Positions 23,307 through 34,589 of a stretch of DNA of 64,000 bases are shown one piece after another. Source of the stretch: Pogostemon cablin (Eukaryota; Streptophyta; Magnoliopsida; Lamiales; Lamiaceae); contig CM042993.1 of NCBI GenBank assembly GCA_023678885.1, positions 828,501 through 892,500 of the forward strand, in the 5' to 3' direction. Under the pieces are notes generated by a model that saw only the letters and a program-made list of their open reading frames with translations, was not told the origin of the DNA and made no database searches. The translations under genes were made by a program, and so were the position numbers. How positions within the stretch are numbered: the stretch's first letter is position 1; every line of letters begins with the position of its first letter.

Positions 23307-26300
23307 ATGCCTACCGTGAGCCTAGGGAGAGATCGGTTGTTCCAAGCGTTGGGCCGCCCTTACTGTAAGAAATTTTACTTATCTTTTCATCTCATTCATA
23401 TTATTTGAGATAACTGTATTTGTGTTTCTTTTTCTTTTAATTGACTGAAAATTTTTTCTGAAGCCGATGAGGAATTTGAAGACTTATGCTTCAAGTTCGG
23501 GATTGAACTGGATGATGTGGTGCGTGAAAACCTCAATTACGATTCGATTCTGTGGAATGTTGAATTTTTTTTGACTTCATATTTGTCATGGCTAAATTGC
23601 AACAAATTCGTAGTTTTGTTTCTGAAATGTTATTTGTTTGGAATAATGTGAGAACAGACGACTGAAAAGGCGATCATACGGAAAGAGAAGCATTTGGAAG
23701 ATGAAGAAGCATCTGAAGACGAGGAAGTAATATACAAGATTGAAGTTCCTGCAAATAGGTAAGAAAATGATATTCTTTTACTAGTAATGTGGATTTAGTA
23801 ACGAGTAAGTAATATACAAGATTGAAGTTCCTGCAAATAGGTAAGAAAATGATATTCTTTTGCTAGTAATGTGGATTTAGTAAGAATCATGGACTTGTTT
23901 TTCATGTTTTATTTGGGAAGCGCAGAATTGCTTTATATTAGGATACTAGAGTTTGACATAATTGGTTTATAGCTTGAAAAACATTGTTGACTTGATTTTA
24001 TTATGGCAGATATGATTTGCTTTGCCTTGAGGGGTTGGCACAAGCACTGCGGATTTTTAGTGGGCTTGATCCGGTGCCAGCCTATAAAGTAGCAAGCATC
24101 AGTAAGGAGTCCATTCTTAAAATGCACGTAAAACCAGAGGTTAGCATCGCGGGATTCTAGTGGTTACATCAATTGTATGCGTATCATTTTCCAAGCTTTT
24201 ATAGTAAATTTCTTTCACTGCAGACGTTGGAGGTTCGCCCTTTTGTTGTGTGTGCTGTTTTAAGAGGTGTTACATTTGATGAAGCTCGATATAATAGCTT
24301 CGTTGATCTTCAGGATCGTTTACATCAGAATATCTGTCGGTAATGCACTGATACACTGACTCTTGTATTTTTATTTTATGATTTTTTCTTCTTAAGACAT
24401 CTCTCTCTGTGTGAATGAAATTTCATTAAGAATTTTTTCCGTCTGCTTGAAACATATGTATACTGATGTTCTTCTGGAGTTGAAAGCTCTGTTGATTTGG
24501 TTTGGTTTGGTTTGGTTTATTTTGTTTTTACCTTGTCTCCATGCAGACGAAGAACCTTGGTTGCTATTGGCACACATGATCTGGATACCATAGAAGGCCC
24601 TTTTAAGTATGAGGTACAAATTGAAACTTGTTTATTTGTATAATGTTCACACATTCCTTTAGGTTTCTTGTGTAGGATTTGGGAGGGTATTACTGTTAGT
24701 TGCACCCTTGCTTTGTGTACAGCAGGATCCTGTCTTTCTGGACCTCTGGTTTTAATACAAAAACCCTTTCCTCTTGAGTAACTTTGTGTTACAATTTACT
24801 TGAGATCTATGATATGGTTGTCATTCCAGGTTTTAGCCATTTTAGCTAAAACGTGGTTCCATTTAGATCATCTTTTTCTTGTTTTTGGCGTTTACTTTTC
24901 TTTTATGAAACCTTAAATTTTCTGATATAAAAAACTTCTGATGAATTGAATCTGTGTTTATTTCAGGCATTACCACCCCCAGAAATAAACTTTATTCCAC
25001 TGAAACAGGTATTCCTTTATATGGGCATCTTGTTTAAATGTATATGCATATATGAGGCTGGAACTTATTTTGTTGGAGAGTTTCATTAGAGTTTCTTGCT
25101 CTTCGTTATGTAATGTTCCACTTAAAATTTAAGGATCTCAACACCATTGTTATTCTTCATTTACTTCCGTCAACTGCATGCTTAATATTGTTTGTTTCTT
25201 TTCATATTATTATGCTAAAATTTTGTGAATCTGAGTGTTTTCAGACAAAGAGTTTCAGAGCTGACGAGCTGATGGAATTTTATAAGGTGTGTCCTGCATT
25301 TGGCACTCAGCCCATGGTTTTCGTGTGCATTTAATTATAATATAATATTAAATTGGTCTCAGGTTTTATGCAAATATATTGCCTGTCTATTACTTCAACT
25401 TTGTGATAGTAACCTTAACTATATTTACTTTGTTTATGCAGTCCGATTTGAGATTGAAGAAATTCTTGCATATAATTGAGAATTCACCAGTTTTCCCAGT
25501 TATATACGATTGTAAAAGGTTGTCTCTTATCTCTCTGTGAAATCTTATGGTGTTCTTTATTATTTATCTTGTTTCTTCGGTATCTGAGACTTTAAAGTTT
25601 TAAGTTGTTGTAATGTATCTTGTCTTATGTTTCCATGAAGTATTATTTGACAAAGGTCAAGCTCATCTTGCGTACAGAACTACTAGTGCTTTGAATTTAC
25701 ATCTTCAAACTGCTAAGACCTACTCCACTTTCTGCAGAACTGTTTTGTCATTGCCGCCAATTATCAACGGCGCACATTCAGCCATTAATTTGAAGACAAA
25801 GAATGTTTTCATTGAATGCACTGCCACTGATCTGACAAAAGCAATGATTGTTTTGAACACAATGGTATAAGTTTAGTAGATACGCTGCACTAGCTTTTAC
25901 ACTGACCTTTTTCTGTTTATAGTGATCGTATATTTATCTATTCTGCCTTTCAGGTAACAATGTTTTCAGTATATTGTGAAAGGAAGTTTGAGGTTGAACC
26001 AGTGGAAGTGATATATGCTGATGGAAAATCGTACATTACCCCTGATCTCTCACTTTACGAAATGGTGGTGCCCTTACCTTACATTACTAGTGTAACTGGA
26101 GTCTCCCTGCCAGCCCACGAGGTAGCATATTCTGTTGCCCAACCTATTCTCCTTTTTTCTTGATTGATGGCAGTTATAGGTTTCATCTTTGATTTAATCC
26201 CTTTATCCGATTCGCTACATTGACAAATCCTGCTATCAACTCTTGACTTGGACATCAATATTGTAAAAGAATTCAAGCAATGATAAACAATTATAGTAGA

Positions 26301-28956
26301 AGTGTACTTCATGTTGCTTCGTATAATAATTTAAAAAAAATAGATTTATGCATATAGACAAAATATATGACAAGTTTATACCTAAAACCTGTCTGCTGGT
26401 ACTCTTCCAGCATCACTCAGGCAAATGTTATTTTGCTTTATTCTTGCGTGGATGTGATCTATGATTGAACAGATGAATATCTGAATCCCTCTATGTGTTT
26501 TATGTTTGTAGAATTTTTAATATATTACTATTTTTATGCTTTGCTAGTTTAATGTAAATTAAGCTCTCTAATTAGTGAATGGGTCATGGGTGAAATTATG
26601 TCACTTCTTGATTGTGCTGCATGGAACATTGAGTACTGGCATTCATGTTCAAATTTCAGGTTGCCAGCTTGCTGAATAAAATGCAATTACATGCGAAGCA
26701 CTCCATATCAGAAAAGAATGAAGCCAGTTTCACTATATCGGTCCCTCCAACAAGAAGTGACATTCTTCATCCCTGTGACGTGGCTGAGGTATGGACTTTA
26801 TTCCTTTCTTTTCTTTCTCATAGAAGATAAATTTTCTTGGTCTGTGTATTCATATCCTTTACTCTTCTCTGTACCCACTTTTCAAGGACGTGGCAATTGC
26901 TTATGGTTACAATGAAATTCCAAAACAAAAATTTCCATCCCTGAAGCCACAGTTATTGAATCAGTTCACTGATTCGATTCGAGCAGAGGTAAAATCTGTA
27001 CAAAGCTTATTTTCTGTGATCCTATGTTTCTAGTCTTTATTTGTTTGGTAGCTGGTCATCCGCCAAAGAACAGTTATAGTATTTAGCGATATTGAATGCT
27101 GACTGCTGCTTATGATCATTCACCCCTTGTTATATATATTTTTCTATGCACCCTGTTCCAAACTCAAGTGATCACGAAGCTACATTATTCTGTTTGCCCC
27201 TCATAGATTGCCATGGCTGGTTATATGGAGGTTTTACTTTTTGCATTATGCTCATACAATGAAATTTTCACCATGCTTAATCGGAAAGATGACAAGTCAA
27301 CTGCAGCAATTAATGGGAATCCCCGTTCTGCTGATTTTGAGGTCCATTTCCTTGTTGATTCTGTAGTTGATTTATTATTGATATTGTATTTATTTACTCA
27401 CAACTTATTCCTGTAAGCCTTCTTCTTTTGTCCTACTTATTTTAGGTTGTCCGGATAAGTCATATGCCTGGCATGTTGAAATGTGTTCGGGTCAATAAAG
27501 ATCATCCGAAACCAATTAAAGTAATGAGAACTTTGCTTGTCCATTGTGTATATTAGCTAATCATTTTTGCATCCTCTCAATGGACCTTCCTTTCCTGCAA
27601 TTTTTACTAGATAGCGTTAAAAGCAAGTTATACCATGAGGACCTTATTGTTATGCGTAAATCACCTTTTTTAAAAAAAAATCATTGTAGACCTTTCTTTC
27701 CAAAATCAGTTGTCTTGTAACTACTTTTCATCCGCAAATCCTTAAAAAAAAAAGTGGATTATATCTGATAGTGTGACTATCTTAAGATTTGGATGTATGA
27801 GCATCAGTTTCATACATCCAGTATGACCATTCTCTGAAATAAGATGTGTTACTATTTATTTACCATTTGTTATGAAGTTGGTGTTGATAAATGTGACCAA
27901 CCTCCTTAGTTATTTGACGTCTCCTGCCCATTAAATACTGTTAAACATGTATACATATGCATTAGATAACAATAATCTATGATATCTTGATTAAGCCTCA
28001 AATCTTCAAAATTCACAACGTTGCTAAATTACTCATGTCTACTTTGATTTAGATCTTTGAAGTTAGTGATGTGGTGCTACAAGATGAGTCAAGTGATGTT
28101 GGTGCATCAAACCGTCGACACCTTGCAGCTTTATATTGTGGGGCTACCTCCGGCTTTGAGGTACCATGACTTATTTACTTTTCTTTGTGGTAGAGATTGT
28201 CCAGATATAATTCTAATTAAGATATGGCGTTCCTTGTCTGCCATATACTCGTATTAATTACATCACTTCTGTTTCATCCAGCTGATACACGGTCTTGTGG
28301 ATAGAATCATGGAAGTGAATGGAACTCCATTTGTGTCGCCTGGGGATAAGACTGGCTACTACGTACAAAGTTCAGATGTATGTAACGTTTCAGGTGTTCA
28401 GTGATACATGTTCTTTTTCCCTGAACGATATGCTCACTACTCCATTGTTGCTGCAGGAGCCCGAGTTCCTTCCAGGTAGACAAGCTAGCATCATATACAA
28501 AGGAAAACAAGTTGGCACTTTTGGAATCGTGCACCCACAGGTGATGTATCGTTAGTTTGCTTTTATGCTCTAGTAATCGAACACCTTCAAGGCGTTAAAA
28601 CGGGAAAAAGCTCTTTTCTAGTGACAAAATCGACCATGTTATCACAATTCTGCCCTCATCTGTACTAACATTAAGTTTCTGACCGCTGACCTGACTTGTC
28701 CCACCTCCCCCGCTTTGATGCCCAGAACGGGTGTTCCAGTTATATCAGTGCGTGGAACGACCCGCCCTTTATTCTTTACTCTAGAGAGCCAATAATTACT
28801 GATATTGGTTCAATTAATTGTTTCTGGTGGACTTAATTTTCTTTTTTTGAATTTAATGTTCATGAATTATTGTTTATTTGATTTCAGGTGTTGGATGATT
28901 TTGGCATTCCCGACCCATGCTCCTTCGTTGAAGTAGATATTGCGAACTTCATCTAA
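23307..28956 (+). CDS. FARSB: Cytosolic phenylalanyl-tRNA synthetase beta subunit, copy 1
   Basis: Non-catalytic subunit of the cytosolic enzyme; it carries the B3/B4 editing domain and builds the alpha2-beta2 tetramer. Exons: 23307-23364, 23464-23519, 23658-23758, 24010-24139, 24224-24339, 24547-24613, 24967-25008, 25245-25286, 25442-25518, 25738-25864, 25954-26121, 26660-26788, 26887-26988, 27207-27341, 27446-27520, 28053-28160, 28282-28377, 28457-28540, 28888-28956. They total 1782 nt (593 codons plus TAA), close to the family's ~595. The start MPTVSLGRDRLFQALG is standard. The B5 region includes VPPTRSDILHPCDVAEDVAIAYG. Residues 406-475 are odd: SHMPGMLKCVRVNKD stands where the family has SLMPGLLKTVGHNKD-like sequence, and exon 14 has a cluster of changes. 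Exon 3 and its donor are partly duplicated in intron 3. Confidence 0.93.
23725..23890 (+). repeat. 83-bp tandem duplication of exon 3 end and its donor site
   Basis: The first unit 23725-23807 holds the last 34 bases of exon 3 and the donor at 23759. The second unit 23808-23890 repeats them with a second intact donor at 23842. They are nearly identical over 83 bp. Only the first donor keeps the reading frame; reading on to the second meets TAA immediately after the first exon end. Confidence 0.9.
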
Positions 28957-29405
28957 ATTATTAAGAACATCTAAATTATTACACAATCGTATTCTTGTAG
29001 CATATCATTATACATTTTAAAAAATCCTTATTTCCCTTGTTGCATTATGATTTAATTTATGGAGTATTTCTCAATTACTTTAATTCCCAAGTAAGATGAC
29101 CTTTTACAACTGTGTTCTTGTTTTATTCAAGAGTTTAAATGCTCATAGTCCCATCCTTGAAGCCCAAAGAGAGAGAGAGAGGCAAGAGCATTCTTTTTAC
29201 AATAGGATGTAAGAAAATGAAATCTGATTTTTTAAAAAAGGCTATAAATGGCATGTGAAAGATAATTGAGTGTGACGTTTCACATGGATGTTAAAGAGTG
29301 TGAAAGGTAGTCGTCGTAATTAATTAAAGGGTTTAGAAATACTCAAGTCCCAACCATATGCAAATGTGATTTTAAAGACTAAATTATTTATTTATTTTAT
29401 TTATA

Positions 29406-29837
29406 CTCCCTCCACCCTTTGATAAGTGTCTATTTTTAGTAAAACTTGACTCGATTGTGATTTTTATAACAAAATCATATCGTGTCATAAACGAGATAAG
29501 TGTCTATTTTTAGTAAAACTTGACTCGATTGTGATTTTTATAACAAAATCATATCGTGTCATAAACGAGTTAAGGGTATTTTTATCATTTTTTGTATTTT
29601 TACACTTTTTCTTAAAAGGTGCCCATAAAAGAAAATTTTAAAAATTATGTGGGGCACTGTAGATTTTTTCCCATAATATTATTATACTCAACCCACTACA
29701 TATGGGATATACACTCAACATAAACTACTCACTTCATATTAAAATATTATTTTTCTTACCTTATTACACTTTAAAATATTATCCTCCTTAATCCACGTGC
29801 AAAAATTAAACGGACACTTGTCAAGGGGACGGAGAGA
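29406..29837. mobile_element. Stowaway-like MITE with internal duplication, absent from spacer 2
   Basis: Ends CTCCCTCCACCCTTTGATAA and TTGTCAAGGGGACGGAGAG are inverted. Spacer 2 (near 45550) lacks the whole block. A 74-bp tandem duplication lies inside. Confidence 0.75.
29421..29568. repeat. Perfect 74-bp tandem duplication
   Basis: Unit starts GATAAGTGTCTATTTTTAGT at 29421 and again at 29495; no difference was seen. Confidence 0.9.
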
Positions 29838-30155
29838 TTAGATTTCAACCCTTTAAGGTCTAATGGTTGTTCATGTTTTCATTTAAATCTAATTAATTAT
29901 GCCTTTATTACGAACTTAAACCATTTTTAAAAAAATTTGCATTGATAAAATTTATATTACTATTATTATTTAAAACTAGGACCCATTATTCTAAAAAAAA
30001 TTTAGAAAAAAAGAAAATTTCAAATAATATGTAAGATGTAAATAAATATTTTCTCGATAAAATGTGTTTGAACTTTGAAGGTCACTTTCCACCATGTGTA
30101 TAAATGTAATGTAAACATTTTCTTGAAAAAAATAGTAGGACTTATGGGACTACGC

Positions 30156-30161
30156 CACGTG
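30156..30161. promoter_or_regulatory. Orphan G-box
   Basis: GCCACGTGG, a perfect G-box core, in the PWWP-upstream part of spacer 1. The same site is at 46336-46341, about 1.1 kb upstream of the PWWP start codon. Here the gene it served is gone. Binding by bZIP or bHLH factors is inferred. Confidence 0.4.
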
Positions 30162-30309
30162 GAAGTTTCTTCATAGTCGCTTCAAACTCGCAGAATTCAC
30201 AGATTTCACAAATCAGTTTACGTTGTTCAACATTTCAAATCTAAAATCCACACTCCTAAAACCAATCACAACTCCCACTCACTTTCTTTTTATCAGTAAA
30301 AAATCACTA

Positions 30310-30398
30310 CTCCCTCCGTCCCGGGCAAAGAGCACAATTTGCTTTTTGCACGTAAATTAAGGAGTATTATTATTTTATGTAAAATGAGTAGGTGTATT
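30310..30398. mobile_element. Truncated Stowaway-like MITE
   Basis: Starts CTCCCTCCGTCCCGGGCAAA after a TA and is cut by the copia fragment before a right end appears. Confidence 0.65.
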
Positions 30399-32029
30399 AG
30401 AGAGAGCACGATACTCGGCTTCGGTGGAAGAACGTGCTACGCCACGCTGTTTTTGTGATCGCCATGAAATGGGATTTGCACCAAGGAATATGACATGCAG
30501 AAGTTGATTTTCCATCACCTAGATCACCCCCAAAATCAGAGTCACTGTTGGCTGTCATATGAAGAGAATGAGAGCGTTGTAACAATAAGTCATGATGCAA
30601 AGTACCTTTCAAGTATCGAAATAGCCGTTTAACAGCATGCCAATGAGCTGCAGTAGGAGAAGACATGTTTTGGGCTAGACGATTAACAGTGAAGGCAATG
30701 TCTGGCCTAATGAAAGTGAGGTATTGGAGACCCCCAAGAGCACTGCGATATTCAGTGGCATCTATGCTCTCAGTAGAGATAATGGGCTTGGGCTGCATAG
30801 GTGTAGTGACTGGTTTGACGCCATCAAGATGAAAACGCCGTAAAAGATCAGTAATATACTTGTGTTGAGATAAGAACATACCATCTTTGCAAGAAGCGAC
30901 CTCAATACCAATGAAGTAAGTAAGTGGGCCAAGGTCCTTCACTATGAAGGACTTTTAAAGATGTGTAGTAAGCTCTGAAATTGTGCGAGAGCAAGAACCA
31001 GTTATAACCAAATCATCAACATATGCAAGAACAAACAAGGTAGTAGATTTGCGTCGAAAATAAAAAGTGAAGAATCAGCCCGTGATTGCGAGAACCCAAA
31101 TGATAGGAACGCCGATTTAAGAGCATTATACCAAGCCCGAGGGGCCTGACGAAGGCCATAAAGAGTTCGACGTAGGAGGCAGACATGGTCAGGAAAAGTA
31201 GAATCAGTGAACCAGGTGGTTGGGTCATGTAAACAGGGACATCTAAGGTGCCATGCAGGAATGCATTACTTACATCAAGCTGGCGAAGAGGCCATATATA
31301 TTGTAATGCAAGAGACAACACAGTACGGATGGTAGCTGGCTTAACTACTGGACTAAAAATTTCCCAAAAATCAATGCCTGGACATTGTTGAAAACCCTTT
31401 GCTACAAGTCTTGCTTTAAATTTGTCAATGGAGCCGTCAGGGTGTCTTTTAACACGGAACACCCACTTGCACCCGATGATGTTGGCCTCAGAAGGAGGGG
31501 GGACAAGATCTCATGTACCGAAGCGTTGAACTGCAGTGAATTCATCTGCCATTGCAGCTCTCCAATGAGGATGAGAGAGAGCTTGGCGTACTGTGGATGG
31601 TTCAATGGCATAATGAATTGGATGTTTGGTGGCTGAATGTAATCTCTTCGGCATGTAGATGTTGTTTTGACTTCTTGTTCTCATCACATGTGTTCTAGTG
31701 GCTGCTTGAGCGTCATTAGTGATAGAAGGCTCCGGAGCTACTGCATGATCATTAAATATCGGAGGATAGATAACAGGAGCTGAGGGAGCTTCAAGAGTGA
31801 TGCGTTCATTTACAGCCGATGTGGGTGTTTGATCCGAAGGCTGAAAGACAGAAATAGTTATCCCAGAAGTGGTACTTGGATTATTTACTGGTGGAGATGA
31901 GACACTCGAAAATATATCTTCATGGAAACGAACATGACGAGACAACCAGTGAGAGAGTCAAGACATTTATAAGCATTCTGGGAGGTTTAATAGCCCACAA
32001 ATATACACTCAAGAGAAGGTGCCGTGAGT
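30399..32029 (-). pseudogene. Copia RT/RNase H fragment without LTRs
   Basis: Corresponds to about 17328-18958 of the copia element, same orientation, with a few percent differences and indels (for example GGAATATGACATGC against GGAAATATGACATATGC). Contains VFRVKRHPDGSIDK, QLDVSNAFLHGTL and FIGIEVA. There are no LTRs, primer site or target duplication. It sits exactly where PWWP copy 1 and the PheRS-beta copy 2 coding region should be, abutting PheRS-beta 3' flank at 32030. Confidence 0.88.
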
Positions 32030-32087
32030 TTACACAATCGTATTCTTGTGGCATATCATTATACATTTTAAAAAAATCCTTATTTCC
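32030..32087 (+). repeat. Spacer copy 2, first piece
   Basis: ACACAATCGTATTCTTGTGG and following bases match 28980-29036, the 3' flank of PheRS beta. It is all that remains at the junction with the lost PheRS-beta copy 2. The gypsy element interrupts it at TATTTCC. Confidence 0.85.
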
Positions 32088-33404
32088 TGTAACGCCCCGT
32101 AATTTTAAATGTGAGTTAAGGAATATGTAATTATTATTTTTATATTTTAAATTAAGATAGGATATATATTATTATTTATTAATTAATTATTGTTATCGAA
32201 AGTTTGAAAGGTAATCGGGTGTGTTTTGTTTATCTTATCCGTAAAAGTCAATTCCTTTTCTGCACGATCTCAGAGGCAGTTGTACTGCCTCTCATCAATT
32301 TTCTCTTCACGTTGTGCCTTTGCAGTTTTCTCATTTTCTGCAGTTTTTCCCAAAAAACTTATTTATTTCAGTTCTCAGTTTTACTCCACGATTCATTCCA
32401 TTTGCAGTTCTAGTTTATTCTCATCTTAAATAAAAATCAGTTCTGCATAATCCTTAATGGTTGCTTCTCCATTCATTTTCTTTCACATCATATACATATT
32501 CGAGAATATGATATGAATTGATTCATCTTCTTTTGTGGGTTATGTGGGTAAGGCATATTTTGTAGTTTTCTTAAATTTAGATTATGTATGTTTAGCGATA
32601 GTATATTAATTGAATGATATTTGTGATTATAGGGTGTTCTGTGAGTGAAGGCGGATAATACTCTTAAACTCCTACGTTGATTTTATTGGATTAAAGGTGG
32701 GGTTACATGATACTTTTAAATGTTATGTGATGTATTTGCTATTCTGCGATGTGTATGACGCGAAACTATATGAAATTATGCTATGTTCTGTGATGTGCAA
32801 TAAATATTACAGTGCGTAAAAAACATGTTTTCGCGGGGACGACGGTCCTTTATGGGGTACACCTCACCGTGCACAGAAGTATTAGTTGGCCAACGGCATG
32901 TTCATGATATGATTAAAAGTTACACGAATATCCAAAAAACTGAAAAGTTTATACTGTTGTGTGAATGTTCAAGTATAATACATGATATTTAACTGTGAAT
33001 CATGTTTCTTCACTGAGCGGTTGTAGTGCTCACCCCTTTCACATGTGATTTCAGGTTGATTTTAGGTTAATTGGAGATGCGTGGTGGTGGCGTGGTGGAT
33101 CTATAAGAATCATACCTAATTTAGGAAACTCAATGTGAAGTTATGTGTTTTACTTAAGTTTGGTATGGTCTGTGTAATGAACTTATTTAGGTATTTTATT
33201 ATGTGTCAAACATGCGTATCTTTTAGGAAAAGTCTTATGTATTTAAAGTACATGTGTTAAATTCTAAAAAGTGCGATGATTTAAGATTATATATGCTGCA
33301 AAAAAATTAGGAATTTCATAAAATCAGTTTTAAGAAATTATTATATATTGTTTTCGTATTTCTTTTGAGTTATTATTAGGAAAGTGAAAACTTGGGTTGT
33401 TACA
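32088..33404 (+). repeat. Gypsy 5' LTR
   Basis: 1317 bp, TGTAACGCCCCG...GGGTTGTTACA. Same length and, by eye, same sequence as 39038-40354 except the last base. Confidence 0.95.
32272..32292 (+). other. Perfect hairpin in the LTR
   Basis: AGAGGCAG-TTGTA-CTGCCTCT: 8-bp stem, 5-base loop, repeated at 39222-39242 in the 3' LTR. It may be an RNA element of the leader or an enhancer; no function is known. Confidence 0.5.
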
Positions 33405-33406
33405 GT

Positions 33407-33418
33407 TGGTATCAGAGC
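33407..33418 (+). other. Gypsy primer-binding site
   Basis: TGGTATCAGAGC, two bases after the 5' LTR, is complementary to the 3' end of initiator Met-tRNA. Confidence 0.9.
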
Positions 33419-33857
33419 AGGTCGACGTTTCTGTAGACCTGCGTAAAAAAAAAAAAAACTTTTACTTATTATTATTTCTGTAAGATGATAGTTTTTGTAA
33501 AAAAAAAAAAATTTTATAGTCTGATTTGTAAAAAATTGACAATTTTGCAGAAAATGAAAAATTTTGTAAATTATAAATATGTTATTTATAAATTGTGGAT
33601 TTTTCATTATAAAAAAAAATAAAAAGAAAAGATAATTGTTAATAATATGATTTAAGATGGAGACTATTTAATACCCACCCACCATCCATGGAACTCCACA
33701 AGAAAGGTATAATTTATTTGTTTATGATATATATATTAACATGATATGTGCTGTAAATCTTATATGCCTTGAAGGTGTTCTTCCCTTACGCTATTATGGT
33801 ATGATTTGATACGTAACAGAGATTAAATAGGAAAGTTTTATTAAATCTTATTTACTA

Positions 33858-34370
33858 GTGGTAGTGGTACTTATGGGTGCACGACGTACGGCAAGGATGT
33901 CTGTTGGAGGGAGTATTCCTACTAAGATTTTAGCCTCCAAGAATGACAAACAGATTGTGGATGAAGGGATTAATTTTCCTATGCAATTGATTTCAAAACT
34001 CCAAAATTGGAGAAATAAACGTGGACCTCCTGCACATGAAGATGAAGCAATACACCTAATAAGTTTGTTGCCAGAGAATTGGAAGGCTCGTGCTGACTCA
34101 TTTTGGCTTGAGAAAATTGAAGCTAAAGAACCGTTTAATTATGCTGAGCTGGTAGCGGATTTAATGAATAGGTGGATTTTATACGGTGGTCCAGAAGAGG
34201 AAGAGGATCCTGAGGAGGAGGAAGAAAACGAAGAATTAAAGTCGATAGAATTGCCAGAAACAATTATTTTAACTGTTACTGAAGAGGGCTCAGCGTGGAT
34301 TGAACCATTAACAAAGAAAAAGAAATCAACTACCAACGAACCCAGTAGAAGCTGCAAAGATGTGGAGTGA
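33858..34370 (+). CDS. Extra open reading frame upstream of gag in the gypsy element
   Basis: 170 codons to TGA; a second ATG at 33873 is also a good start. It is not a known gypsy domain to me. The central part (LISLLPENWKARADSFW, FNYAELVADLMNRWI) looks helical and faintly gag-like. It is followed by an acidic Glu-rich stretch (about residues 115-135) and a Lys/Ser/Thr-rich end. It lies 440 bases after the primer site and 220 before gag, in frame with neither LTR. TTTACTAG before 33858 and TTTCATAG before gag resemble splice acceptors, so spliced leaders are possible. It could be an accessory protein or a diverged extra gag module. Confidence 0.6.
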   Translation: MVVVLMGARRTARMSVGGSIPTKILASKNDKQIVDEGINFPMQLISKLQNWRNKRGPPAHEDEAIHLISLLPENWKARADSFWLEKIEAKEPFNYAELVADLMNRWILYGGPEEEEDPEEEEENEELKSIELPETIILTVTEEGSAWIEPLTKKKKSTTNEPSRSCKDVE

Positions 34371-34589
34371 TATGAAAGATTTGTAGTGCGATAGATTATT
34401 GATATTTTATATGTCTTTTAAATTTATGTCATAAACTATTTTCACGGATTCACTTAATTTAAGAATTTAATATTATCCATAATTATTATTGATTATTGAT
34501 TGAGAAAATATTTATGAAATTATTTATTTTTATAAAAAAATTAATATTATCTATACATTATATTCACTCCAAATTTTATTTCATAGGAA

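Larger units (their letters stand above)
28957..30298 (+). repeat. Spacer copy 1: PheRS-beta 3' flank running into PWWP-gene upstream sequence
   Basis: The left part matches the 3' flank of PheRS-beta copy 3 (54490-54897) and 40355-40644; the right part matches 45470-46490, which lies upstream of the PWWP gene. It breaks off at 30298, before any PWWP coding sequence. This is the trace of a deleted PWWP copy. Confidence 0.85.

Noticed and set aside
29421..29568. CRISPR-like or satellite array
   Set aside because: Only two adjacent identical units without spacers, inside a Stowaway-like element; a simple tandem duplication in a plant genome.
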